Of a DNA stretch of 64,000 nt, positions 56,013 through 64,000 are shown in pieces; within the stretch, counting starts at the first letter, position 1, and every line of letters starts with the position of its first letter. A model generated the notes under the pieces. The model was given only the letters and a program-made list of their open reading frames with translations, searched no databases and had not been told where the DNA came from. Both the position numbers and the translations under genes were made by a program. Source of the stretch: Paenibacillus sp. LHD-117 (GTDB lineage: Bacteria; Bacillota; Bacilli; Paenibacillales; Paenibacillaceae); the NCBI RefSeq assembly GCF_030929555.1, contig NZ_JAVFVT010000001.1:186001-250000 (forward strand), written 5' to 3'.

Positions 56013-58466
56013 ATGAATAAGCTCGGCAGGAAATGGCGTATTTTTGTCATTCATCACTCGCATACGGATATCGGCTATACGGAGAGACAAGAGAGGATCG
56101 AGCAGTACCATGTCGATTTCATCCGTCAGGCGATCGCGATTTCCAAGGAGATGCGATCCGGCAAGCGCAGCGAGTGGGAAGGGTTCAAATGGACTTGCGA
56201 GACGTTTTGGGCGGTCGAGCAATTTCTGAAAGAAGCGACGGAAGCGGAAAAACAAGACTTTGCGGAAGCGGTGCGGTGCGGAGATATCGAATTATCGGGC
56301 ACTTATCTCAATATGACCGAGCTTGCGGATGAAGAGCTTCTTCGTTCGATACATGCCAAAGCCGCCGATTACGGACGGTCCATCGGAGCGCCGGTTGACT
56401 CCGCGATGACGGCCGACATTAACGGCTACAGCTGGGGCTACGCCGCCAGCTTGCTGGATGCGGGAATCCAGCATTTGTTCTCCTGTATTCATACGCATCA
56501 CGGCATGTTCGCGCTTGGCCGCAAGCAGATTCCGTTCTGGTGGGAGACACCGGGAGGCGGCAAGCTGCTCGTATGGAACGGGGAGCATTATATGTTCGGC
56601 AACGAGCTGGGCTTCTGTCCGGACGGAGTCGGCAGCTATATGATCCGGGACGAATTCCATACGCCGGCGATCGTGGACAACCACTTCGAAATTATGACGA
56701 CTCGGATCGATAGGTATTTGGCACAGCTGGAAGCGGAGCAATACCCGTATGACTTTGTACCGGTTATGGTATCGGGATTGGCGACGGACAACGGCTCTCC
56801 GAACGGAGATATTGCGAAAGTGCTTCAGGCTTGGAATGCGGAGCACGGCGAGCAGGTTCACATTGAGATGTCGACGTTAAGCGAGTTTTTCAACCATTTG
56901 AAGGGGCAAGAAGCCGAAATTCCGGTTTATCGCGGAGATTGGCCGGACTGGTGGTCGGACGGCGTCGGCTCCACGCCGATGCAAACGCAAATATTTAAGG
57001 ACGCACAGCGCGCGCTGCGAAAGGTGAAGCGTCTGGACCCTCAAGCGCAAATCGTCAGCCCTTCGGACATTGCCGAGATTGAGCATCAGCTTGTTATGTA
57101 TGCGGAGCATACATGGGGATTCCATGCATCCGTCCATTCCCCTTGGCATTGGAACGTGCAGATGCTGGAGGTGCGCAAGCTGGCTTATGCGGCGAACGCG
57201 AGCCGATTGGCGCATGGCGCATTGGACCGGGTATTGAATGCGAAGGACGGCTCGATGCTTCACCCCGGCAGAGCGTTCCGCTATCGGGTGGCCAATACAG
57301 AGCCGCATGCGACGAAACAATTCGCCCAATTGTCCTGGGACGGGTTCGAAAATGAGCGCTTCAAGGGAGGCCTGGAGGTCGTTGAGGAGAGCAGCGGCCG
57401 TGTCGTTCCGCATCAGACCGATTATCAGAGCGCTACGATAGAGGCGGAGCTGCAGCCGGGAGAACAGAAGACGTATTTCATCCGGCCGGCGAAATCGTCG
57501 AAAGCCCGTACGACGACCAATTTCAAGCTGGTTGGAGCCGATACGATCTATGATATCGAGGATATGTATCCGTCCGGCGCAGAGAATGATGGATTCGTCA
57601 TTTCGCAGCATTCGGCGGAATCGCCGTATGTACGGATTAGCTGGAACGAAGAAGGGATCGTTTCTTGGATCAACAAGGAAACGGGTACGGAGCTGATTCG
57701 CAAGGACCGGAAGCACGGCGCGTTTACGCCCGTCTATGAAGTGACGCCAGCGGCCGATCCGAGAAATCCAAGCAGCATGTACTCCGCACGCAGCACGATG
57801 GGCCGCAACCGGAAGGGGCTGAACGTACAGCGCTCCATCGGACGCCTCGTGAAGGCGAGAGCCGTATCGAGCGGACCGCTGTACGGTGTCGTCGAGCTGC
57901 AATTCGAAACGAGCGGGATGAGCTATTATTCGTTATTCCTGAAGCTGCATGCAACGAGCAGCAGAGTGGACGTTGCGGTCCGGTTTCATAAGGATAGCGT
58001 GTGGGATCCGGAAAATGTATATATCTCGCTGCCGTTTACTTCGGGCGAGCTGAATGAGGAGACATTATGGCTGGATAAGGCGGGTGCGCCAATCCGTCCT
58101 TGGACCGATCAATTGCCGGGAACGCTGATCGATTATTATTGCATTCAAGAAGGCCTTGCTTTTGTGGGAGCAGACCGTTCCATTATGATCGCAACGCCGG
58201 ATACGCCTCTCGTCCAGTTAGGCACTCTCGAATACGGGAAGCGGCTGCTTCATACTCAGCAAAGCGATGAGACGGATCGTCAATTGTACGTATGGGCGAT
58301 GAGCAACTATTGGGAGACGAACTTTAAGGCGACGCTTGGCGGCTTCTATGAATTCCGTTATTGCGTGCAGTCCGCTGAAGATATCCAAGCGGTGGAGCCG
58401 GCGATCGGACAATGTAGAGCGATGAGCTCGGGGCTTACTGTATGGAGGATTAAAGCAGACTCCTAG
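56013..58466 (+). CDS. GH38-like glycosidase, paralogue 1
   Basis: This 817-residue protein has no signal peptide and starts 19 bases after the DUF5054-type gene. GH38-like features are IHHSHTDIGYTERQE (metal ligands His17, Asp19), MTADINGYSWGY (nucleophile-like Asp135), FWWETPGGGKLLVWNGEHY, YRGDWPDWWSDGVGSTP and MYAEHTWGFHASV. The C-terminal half is a beta-sandwich (SIDGYTERQ-free, with HKDSVWDPENVYISLP and NYWETNFKATLGGFYEFRY). It is closely similar along its whole length to the protein at 59308. It should cleave an alpha-linked sugar such as mannose, but the substrate is unknown. Confidence 0.8.
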   Translation: MNKLGRKWRIFVIHHSHTDIGYTERQERIEQYHVDFIRQAIAISKEMRSGKRSEWEGFKWTCETFWAVEQFLKEATEAEKQDFAEAVRCGDIELSGTYLNMTELADEELLRSIHAKAADYGRSIGAPVDSAMTADINGYSWGYAASLLDAGIQHLFSCIHTHHGMFALGRKQIPFWWETPGGGKLLVWNGEHYMFGNELGFCPDGVGSYMIRDEFHTPAIVDNHFEIMTTRIDRYLAQLEAEQYPYDFVPVMVSGLATDNGSPNGDIAKVLQAWNAEHGEQVHIEMSTLSEFFNHLKGQEAEIPVYRGDWPDWWSDGVGSTPMQTQIFKDAQRALRKVKRLDPQAQIVSPSDIAEIEHQLVMYAEHTWGFHASVHSPWHWNVQMLEVRKLAYAANASRLAHGALDRVLNAKDGSMLHPGRAFRYRVANTEPHATKQFAQLSWDGFENERFKGGLEVVEESSGRVVPHQTDYQSATIEAELQPGEQKTYFIRPAKSSKARTTTNFKLVGADTIYDIEDMYPSGAENDGFVISQHSAESPYVRISWNEEGIVSWINKETGTELIRKDRKHGAFTPVYEVTPAADPRNPSSMYSARSTMGRNRKGLNVQRSIGRLVKARAVSSGPLYGVVELQFETSGMSYYSLFLKLHATSSRVDVAVRFHKDSVWDPENVYISLPFTSGELNEETLWLDKAGAPIRPWTDQLPGTLIDYYCIQEGLAFVGADRSIMIATPDTPLVQLGTLEYGKRLLHTQQSDETDRQLYVWAMSNYWETNFKATLGGFYEFRYCVQSAEDIQAVEPAIGQCRAMSSGLTVWRIKADS

Positions 58467-58467
58467 T

Positions 58468-58543
58468 AGAGGTTGTTCAAAAAGCCCGCTTTTGATCACG
58501 AAGTATTACAGGTGGCGAGCTCGATAGCTCGACATCGAATATT
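58468..58543. repeat. dispersed intergenic repeat, copy B (truncated, inverted to copy A)
   Basis: The first 24 bases match 46734-46757 exactly in inverted orientation. Weaker similarity continues through ACGAAGTATT and CTCGACATCGAAT to about 58543. It starts 1 base after the stop of the GH38-like gene. Confidence 0.65.
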
Positions 58544-58620
58544 TCCTGATACCCACGAAAGTGAAGTGAAGCTTCGATGCCAATTCCGATTACTTTCGCG
58601 GGGCCCGAGTTAGCCGGGAC

Positions 58621-58663
58621 TAAGCACCTGCAATGTTTCCTACGGAAACATTGCAGGTGCTTA
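58621..58663. repeat. perfect 20-bp hairpin
   Basis: TAAGCACCTGCAATGTTTCC is followed by TAC and its exact complement. There is no T run and no gene just upstream in either direction, so it looks like part of a repeat element rather than a terminator. Confidence 0.7.
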
Positions 58664-58700
58664 CGTAGCTCACGCCTATCGTGTCTCGTCACATCATGCT

Positions 58701-58883
58701 CTAACGGTTGCTACAGCGGCTATTATCGTCAAATGGAGGTTTTATTAATCTAACGGTTACAGTGGGGCTTATTGGGGGCAAAAGTTGGCGTTTCGCGTCA
58801 TAAGTGCAAAATAGCCGCTATCACAACCGTTACAATTAGAAAAGCTACGAAAAGGAGGGAATAGCCTCCGTGGCAACCGTTAG
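58701..58883. repeat. 183-bp element with nested inverted AACGGTT repeats
   Basis: The ends CTAACGGTTGCTAC and GTGGCAACCGTTAG are inverted copies (13 of 14). Inside, 58702-58724 pairs with 58810-58832 over 23 positions with few mismatches. AACGGTT occurs twice directly and twice inverted. It has no coding content and resembles a MITE or structured intergenic repeat. Confidence 0.6.
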
Positions 58884-59039
58884 AGGGGTGCGGACCCATG
58901 TAGCCGAATCTGCCTAAAGTTGAAAGGAACCAATGTCCGCGCGAACATCCCCGGCTATGCCACTGAATGCCTCAGATCGGAACCGATGTCCTCCAATTAG
59001 ATTCTCCCAATCGTCGTTGCCTCTCCCGCAATCGCTCCC

Positions 59040-59282
59040 GCTGCGGCATTCGTAGACCGAGCGGGTTACATGACTACGCTGTGGCGCATCTTTGTTCCGC
59101 TGTCTATGCCTTCCATCGCCACAATTGGGCTCTTCACGATCGTAGGCCATTGGAATTCCTGGTTCGACGGCCTTGTCCTTATGAATTCCCAGCATAACTA
59201 TCCGCTGTCTAGCTACTTGCAAACGGTCATCGTACAAGCAAGCTTCGTGAAAGGCATGGTACTAGGCGGGGTCAAAGAATAA
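59040..59282 (+). pseudogene. twice-deleted remnant of an LplC/YtcP-type permease gene
   Basis: The frame from 59040 reads AAAFVDRAGYMTTLWRIFVP, then HWNSWFDGLVLMNS and YPLSSYLQTVIVQ, jumping straight to ASFVKGMVLGGVKE. It corresponds to the EAA loop onward of the intact permease at 53009. The N-terminal two thirds are missing, and about 45 residues are deleted before the last segment. It directly precedes a GH38-like gene, as the intact permease does. 58884-59039 just upstream shows nothing I recognise. A 70-residue product from ATG 59070 would not be a working permease. Confidence 0.8.
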
Positions 59283-59307
59283 TAGAGGATCAAAGGAGAG
59301 ATTGCTA

Positions 59308-61758
59308 ATGAAGACAGCAACGAAACCATGGACGTTATACGCGATTCATCACTCTCATACCGATGTAGGGTACACGGAGCGTCAAGAGAAAATTAAACAG
59401 TATCATGTCGACTTCATCCGGCAGACGCTTCACATCCTGCGCGAAATCCAGGCTGGTCGCCGTCCGGAATGGAATGGATTCAAGTGGGTATGCGAAACGT
59501 TCTGGCCGATCGAGGCATTCCTCGAGAAGGCGTCGAAGCAGGAAAAGTCGGAGTTCGTGGAAGCGGTAAGACGAGGCGATATCGGCCTGTCGGGCACTTA
59601 TCTCAATATGAGCGAGCTGATCGGCAAAGACTTGCTTGAAGCGATGATCGGCAGGGTCCGCGACTTCGGGGAGTCGATCGGCGTCCCGGTGAAATCCGCC
59701 ATGACGGCCGACATTACAGGCTTTAGCTGGGGGTATGGGGAAGTTCTTTTAAACGCAGGTATTCAAAACATGATCACCTGTATCCATACGCATCATTCCA
59801 TGTTTCCTCTATGGAAGAAACAGCAGCCGTTCTGGTGGGAGATGCCAAATGGCGAGAAGCTCCTGACTTGGAACGGAGAGCATTATGTCTTCGGCAACGA
59901 CTTGGGACTGATTCCAGGGATCGGTGGTTCCTATACCATCAAGGACGAATTCGATACAAGCAAAGGCATCACGTTCGAAATCGCGGAAGCGCGCATTCCA
60001 CGGTATGTGCAGCGTCTTAAGGAGGACGGTTATCGGTTCTCGTTCGCACCTGTCATGATGTCCGGCTTGCCGACAGATAACAGCTCGCCGAATGCTATAC
60101 TTATGGACTTCGTGAACAATTGGAACGGCAAGCACGGTGAAGAAATCCATATTGTGCCTTGTACGCTGGATGAATTTTTTGAAGTGGTGCGCGGCCACGC
60201 GGAGCAGCGTCCAGACGATATTCCCGTATTCCGCGGCGATTGGCCGGACTGGTGGACGGACGGCGTAGGTTCGACTCCGATGCACGTGCAGGTGTTCCGC
60301 GAGGCGCAGCGCGTATATCGGAAAGTGAAGCAGCTCGATCCGAACGGCGAGGTCGTTACTCCCGAAGCGATGAAAGCGATGGAATATGAATTGACGATGT
60401 TCGCCGAGCATACATGGGGTTACCATTCTTCCGTGACCGAGCCATGGAATCCCTTCGTGCAGGAGCTTGGCGTTCGCAAAGAAGCGTTCGCGGCCAATGC
60501 CAGCACGCACGCGCATCGCGCATTATACGACATCTTAGAGCATAGAGGGGATGCGCTCCTTGCTCCGGACCGGCCGATGCGGTTCAAGCTGTACAATCCG
60601 AATCCATTCCCGCAGGAAGATGTTGCCCATCTCATTATGGAAGGCTGGCATTATGACCTGATCAAGGACGGCTTCGAAGCGCGCGATGAAGCAAGCGGCG
60701 AGGTATATGCGGCTCAGCTGAGAGTAGCGCCAAGAGGCGTAATCGTCAGCGTTCCGGTAACGCTTCAAGCTGGAGAAGAGAAAGTATTGATGATTCAACC
60801 TGTCGGCAGCGGCCAAGCTAAAACGGCATTCCGCGATGATTACGTCGGGTCGGATCGCATGATGGATATCGATGTATCCCATGCGCAGAAGGCGTTCCGC
60901 ATGACCACGACCTACTTGGAAACGCCGTTCGTCCGTGTGGAATGGACGAAAGGGGAAGGGATTACGTCCTGGTTCGACAAACGCGCCGGCAAGGAAATGC
61001 TGCGCTCGGACCGCAATCACAATGCTTTCTCGCCGGTATACGACATCACACACGCATCCAGCGTAATGGCTATGTACGAAGTGCGCCGCAAGATGGGCCG
61101 CAACCGCAAAGGACCGGATGCCGTCGTCTCGACAGGCGTATTGACAAGCGCGGAAGTGATTGCTCAGGGCGATGTATACGGCACGGTGCAATTGACGTTC
61201 GAAGTGGCGGGATGCTCGCATTATTCGCTGCTTGTTACGGCATACGCGGATCGGCCGCGTGTGGATGTGGCCGTCCGTATGCATAAGGACAGCGTATGGG
61301 ATCCGGAAAATCTATATATTTCGTTGCCGTTCGGCGGTCCGATTATGGACGACGGACAGCAGCTGTGGATGGATAAGATGGACGCGCTTGCCCGTCCGCG
61401 CAAGGATCAGCTGCCGGGCAGCCTGGCCGACTACTATTGCATCGGAGAAGGCGTCGCTTACGTGGGCAGCCAAGGCGGGGTATCGATCGCTATGCCGGAT
61501 ACGCCGCTTATTCAACTGGGCGCTCTGGAGCACGGGTTCCGCAAGCTCAATGGAGACGAGAAGCTTGCGCAAGACCCAGGCCATCTCTATTCCTGGGCAA
61601 TGAACAACTATTGGGAAACGAACTTTACGGCGACGCTCGGCGGCTTCTATGAATTCCGATATTTCGTCGCATGGGGCGAAGAGCTCAATAAGCCGGAATC
61701 GGCCATTACTACATGCCGCAGCATGAACGCAGGAGTTCTGGCGTGGAGATCGAAATGA
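59308..61758 (+). CDS. GH38-like glycosidase, paralogue 2
   Basis: This 816-residue protein starts at ATG 59308, about 9 bases after AAAGGAGA. It shares all key motifs with the protein at 56013: IHHSHTDVGYTERQE (His17, Asp19), MTADITGFSWGY (Asp135), GDWPDWWTDGVGSTPM, FAEHTWGYHSSV and HKDSVWDPENLYISLP. The two are in-register paralogues; sequence divergence is spread along the protein. It overlaps the GH3 gene by 4 bases (ATGA), so the two are coupled. No promoter is obvious in the repeat-rich DNA upstream. Confidence 0.8.
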   Translation: MKTATKPWTLYAIHHSHTDVGYTERQEKIKQYHVDFIRQTLHILREIQAGRRPEWNGFKWVCETFWPIEAFLEKASKQEKSEFVEAVRRGDIGLSGTYLNMSELIGKDLLEAMIGRVRDFGESIGVPVKSAMTADITGFSWGYGEVLLNAGIQNMITCIHTHHSMFPLWKKQQPFWWEMPNGEKLLTWNGEHYVFGNDLGLIPGIGGSYTIKDEFDTSKGITFEIAEARIPRYVQRLKEDGYRFSFAPVMMSGLPTDNSSPNAILMDFVNNWNGKHGEEIHIVPCTLDEFFEVVRGHAEQRPDDIPVFRGDWPDWWTDGVGSTPMHVQVFREAQRVYRKVKQLDPNGEVVTPEAMKAMEYELTMFAEHTWGYHSSVTEPWNPFVQELGVRKEAFAANASTHAHRALYDILEHRGDALLAPDRPMRFKLYNPNPFPQEDVAHLIMEGWHYDLIKDGFEARDEASGEVYAAQLRVAPRGVIVSVPVTLQAGEEKVLMIQPVGSGQAKTAFRDDYVGSDRMMDIDVSHAQKAFRMTTTYLETPFVRVEWTKGEGITSWFDKRAGKEMLRSDRNHNAFSPVYDITHASSVMAMYEVRRKMGRNRKGPDAVVSTGVLTSAEVIAQGDVYGTVQLTFEVAGCSHYSLLVTAYADRPRVDVAVRMHKDSVWDPENLYISLPFGGPIMDDGQQLWMDKMDALARPRKDQLPGSLADYYCIGEGVAYVGSQGGVSIAMPDTPLIQLGALEHGFRKLNGDEKLAQDPGHLYSWAMNNYWETNFTATLGGFYEFRYFVAWGEELNKPESAITTCRSMNAGVLAWRSK

Positions 61759-64000
61759 TGAACTATAAGGACGCAACATTTACGACGGAACAGCGGGTGA
61801 ATGATCTGATCGGGCGTATGACGCTAGAGGAAAAGATCGGACAGCTCATCCAGCCGTTTGGCTGGCAGGCCTACGAACGGACAGACGATGGCGTTCAGCT
61901 GAGCGAATCCTTCCGTTCGTACATGGAGCGCGGAGGTGTAGGCTCGCTCTACGGCGTCCTTCGTGCGGATCCTTGGACCGGGGTGACGCTGGAGTCTGGA
62001 TTGTCGCCGCGCGAAGGGGCCGAAGCGATTAACCGGATTCAGCAATATGCGGTTGAGCAGACGAGACTGGGCATTCCGATCTTGTTCGGAGAGGAATGCT
62101 CCCACGGCCACATGGCCATCGGCGGAACGGTATTTCCCGTTCCGCTTGCAATGGGCAGCAGCTGGAACACGCCGCTGTTCCGGCAAGTATGCCGCGCGAT
62201 CGCGGCGGAGACGCGGGCCCAAGGGGGAACGGCGACTTATTCCCCTGTACTCGACGTTGTCCGCGATCCAAGATGGGGACGGACGGAAGAGACGTTCGGA
62301 GAAGATCCGTATCTCATCAGCGAGATGGTCGTTGCGGCAGTCGAAGGCTTGCAAGGTGAATCCATCGCGGCCGAAGATGCGATTATCGCCACGCTGAAAC
62401 ATTTCGCCGGATACGGCGGTTCGGAGGGCGGCCGCAATGCCGCTCCCGCCCGCATCGGAGCAAGGGAGCTGCTGGAGAAGGATCTGCTCCCGTTCGAGAA
62501 AGCGGTGCAAGCAGGCGCGCTGTCGATTATGACGGCTTATAACGAAATTGACGGCGTGCCATGCACGTCGAATCATGAGCTGCTGACCCGCACGCTCAGG
62601 GAGCAATGGGGCTTCGACGGATTTGTCATAACCGATTGCGGCGCGATCAACATGCTCTGCGGCGGACATCAAGTGGTGGATAGCGAAGAGGATGCGGCAT
62701 GTGCGGCTCTGCTCGCGGGCGTCGATATGGAAATGTCGGGCGACAGCTTCGGCAAGCATCTGCTGCAAGCCGTTCAGAACAATAAAGTAACGATGAACGA
62801 TATCGATCTCGCGGTTCATCGCATATTGCGACTCAAGTTCGAGCTGGGCTTATTCGAGCGTCCGTATGCCGATCCAGACCGTGCAGCTACGATTATCGGC
62901 CAAGAAAGCCACATCAAGCTGGCGAAGCAAATCACGCAAGAAAGCCTAATTCTGCTCAAAAACCGCGACGAGGTACTGCCGCTGTCGAAGGTTCTCGGCA
63001 AAATCGCGGTTATCGGTCCCAATGCGAACAACATCTACAACCAACTGGGCGATTATACCTCTCCGCAGCAGCGTGGAAGTATCGCGACGGTACTGGACGG
63101 AATCAAGAGCAAATGCATTGGCCAAAGCGAGATCATGTATGCGCCGGGCTGCCGCGTCAAAGATCCGTCGACGGAAGGATTCGATTCCGCGATTCAAATC
63201 GCGCAAGCTGCGGATGTTATCGTTGCCGTGGTAGGCGGCTCCAGCGCACGGGACTTCGGCGAAGGCACGATCGACCTGAAGACGGGTGCCGCGATTATTA
63301 CCGATCAGTCCGTCCTCAGCGACATGGACTGCGGGGAAGGCTTCGACAGAGCAGAGCTCGGACTGTCGGGCGTACAATTGGAATTGCTGAAGGAGCTTCA
63401 TAAGACGGGCAAGCGGCTTATTGTCGTCTATATTAACGGTCGTCCGATCGTTGAGCCATGGATCGACGAGCATGCCGATGCGATTGTGGAGGCTTGGTAT
63501 CCTGGTCAGGAGGGCGGAAATGCCATTGCAGACGTACTGTTTGGCGATTGCAACCCGTCCGGCAGACTTACGATCTCCATTCCGAAACATGCCGGACAGC
63601 TTCCGATTTATTACAATACGAAGCGGACCAGAGGCAAGCGGTATGTAGAGACGGACTTGCAGCCGAGATATCCGTTCGGATATGGACTCAGCTATACAAC
63701 ATTCCGGTATGACGGCATTGTGTTAAGCCAATCGGAAATTCGGCCAGACGAGAGCTGCGTCGTCAGCGTGAACGTGACGAATACCGGCGATAGGGCCGGG
63801 CAGGAAGTTGTGCAGCTCTATGTAACCGATGTCGTGAGCTCCGTCACGAGGCCGGCTTTGGAATTGAAGGGCTTCCAAAAAATTCAATTGGAGCCGGGCG
63901 AATCCGCGACCGTCCAATTCACGATCGCGAAGGAACAGTTGCAATATGTCAGCAAAGACTGCCGCCGAATCGTTGAGCCGGGATTATTCCGCATTCAAGT
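61755..64000 (+). CDS. GH3 beta-glycosidase, 3' end outside window
   Basis: About 748 residues are visible with no stop. ATG 61755 overlaps the previous stop and follows GGAG; ATG 61758 is an equal alternative. The N-terminal barrel starts VNDLIGRMTLEEKIGQLIQ, with GEECSHGHMAIGGTVFP, YSPVLDVVRDPRWGRTEETF and KHFAGYG. The nucleophile Asp294 lies in FVITDCGAINM. The second domain has ESLILLKNRDEVLPLS and VVYINGRPIVEPW; a fibronectin-III-like domain begins near 670 (VNVTNTGDRAGQEVVQLY). It has no signal peptide. GH3 enzymes remove beta-linked glucose, xylose or N-acetylglucosamine from non-reducing ends. It probably works on the same imported glycan as the GH38-like enzymes. Confidence 0.93.
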   Translation, partial: MMNYKDATFTTEQRVNDLIGRMTLEEKIGQLIQPFGWQAYERTDDGVQLSESFRSYMERGGVGSLYGVLRADPWTGVTLESGLSPREGAEAINRIQQYAVEQTRLGIPILFGEECSHGHMAIGGTVFPVPLAMGSSWNTPLFRQVCRAIAAETRAQGGTATYSPVLDVVRDPRWGRTEETFGEDPYLISEMVVAAVEGLQGESIAAEDAIIATLKHFAGYGGSEGGRNAAPARIGARELLEKDLLPFEKAVQAGALSIMTAYNEIDGVPCTSNHELLTRTLREQWGFDGFVITDCGAINMLCGGHQVVDSEEDAACAALLAGVDMEMSGDSFGKHLLQAVQNNKVTMNDIDLAVHRILRLKFELGLFERPYADPDRAATIIGQESHIKLAKQITQESLILLKNRDEVLPLSKVLGKIAVIGPNANNIYNQLGDYTSPQQRGSIATVLDGIKSKCIGQSEIMYAPGCRVKDPSTEGFDSAIQIAQAADVIVAVVGGSSARDFGEGTIDLKTGAAIITDQSVLSDMDCGEGFDRAELGLSGVQLELLKELHKTGKRLIVVYINGRPIVEPWIDEHADAIVEAWYPGQEGGNAIADVLFGDCNPSGRLTISIPKHAGQLPIYYNTKRTRGKRYVETDLQPRYPFGYGLSYTTFRYDGIVLSQSEIRPDESCVVSVNVTNTGDRAGQEVVQLYVTDVVSSVTRPALELKGFQKIQLEPGESATVQFTIAKEQLQYVSKDCRRIVEPGLFRIQ

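Noticed and set aside
56877..57902. Long antisense frame within the GH38-like gene, and a similar one at 61824-62819 within the GH3 gene
   Set aside because: Both are composition shadows of coding sequence on the plus strand, with no family motif or start signal.
59070..59282. A 70-residue frame as a stand-alone small membrane protein
   Set aside because: It aligns with two separated parts of a CUT1 permease and lacks most membrane segments, so a gene remnant explains it better.
1..64000. tRNA or rRNA genes, CRISPR arrays, intact transposases or phage genes
   Set aside because: None was recognisable on either strand. The repeats seen are isolated inverted-repeat elements and not regularly spaced arrays.

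Overview
The window looks like a chromosomal piece of a Paenibacillus-like member of the Bacillales. The reasons are strong GGAGG-type ribosome sites, SLH-anchored surface proteins, a sigma-K-like fragment, and many YesM/YesN two-component pairs beside CUT1 sugar importers that lack their own ATPase gene. Product names come from reading motifs in the translations; no database search was possible.

Layout. 1-12.9 kb is a mixed surface/secretion region: the C-terminal part of an SLH-anchored multidomain protein, a small toxin-antitoxin-like pair (a 58-residue protein plus a zeta-type P-loop kinase), an N-terminally short alpha-glucan phosphorylase, a second SLH protein, two sigma-K-like gene remnants, and three exported hydrolases (a CE1-like esterase, a neutral-ceramidase-like protein and a type-B carboxylesterase). 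13.0-28.8 kb holds two divergent regulatory/transport clusters: a YesM/YesN pair, then an orphan solute-binding protein, another YesN, a YesM/YesN pair, a binding protein, two permeases, a second binding protein and a GH43 enzyme. 28.9-32.4 kb holds a GH27 alpha-galactosidase-like enzyme, an AraC regulator and a CidA/LrgB-type pair. 32.6-42.1 kb is a compact rhamnoside locus (YesN, YesM, binding protein, two permeases, GH78 alpha-L-rhamnosidase). 42.1-64 kb is a large glycan-use locus: a LacI repressor, a clan GH-A glycosidase with two flanking Rossmann-like domains, YesM/YesN, a binding protein, two permeases, three GH38-superfamily-like enzymes and a GH3 enzyme cut by the window end.

How it works together. 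Each locus repeats the same plan: a membrane kinase and AraC-type response regulator sense an extracellular sugar, a lipoprotein and two permeases import oligosaccharides (powered, by inference, by a shared MsmX-type ATPase encoded elsewhere), and cytoplasmic glycosidases without signal peptides split them. The most unusual part is 46.6-61.8 kb. An 11.7-kb block carrying kinase, regulator, importer and two GH38-like genes is bracketed by inverted copies of a dispersed repeat. Just beyond it lie further repeat elements, a twice-deleted permease remnant, and a third GH38-like gene that is a close paralogue of the second. This suggests duplication and decay of a permease-glycosidase module. The substrate of the GH38-like trio cannot be read from the sequence.
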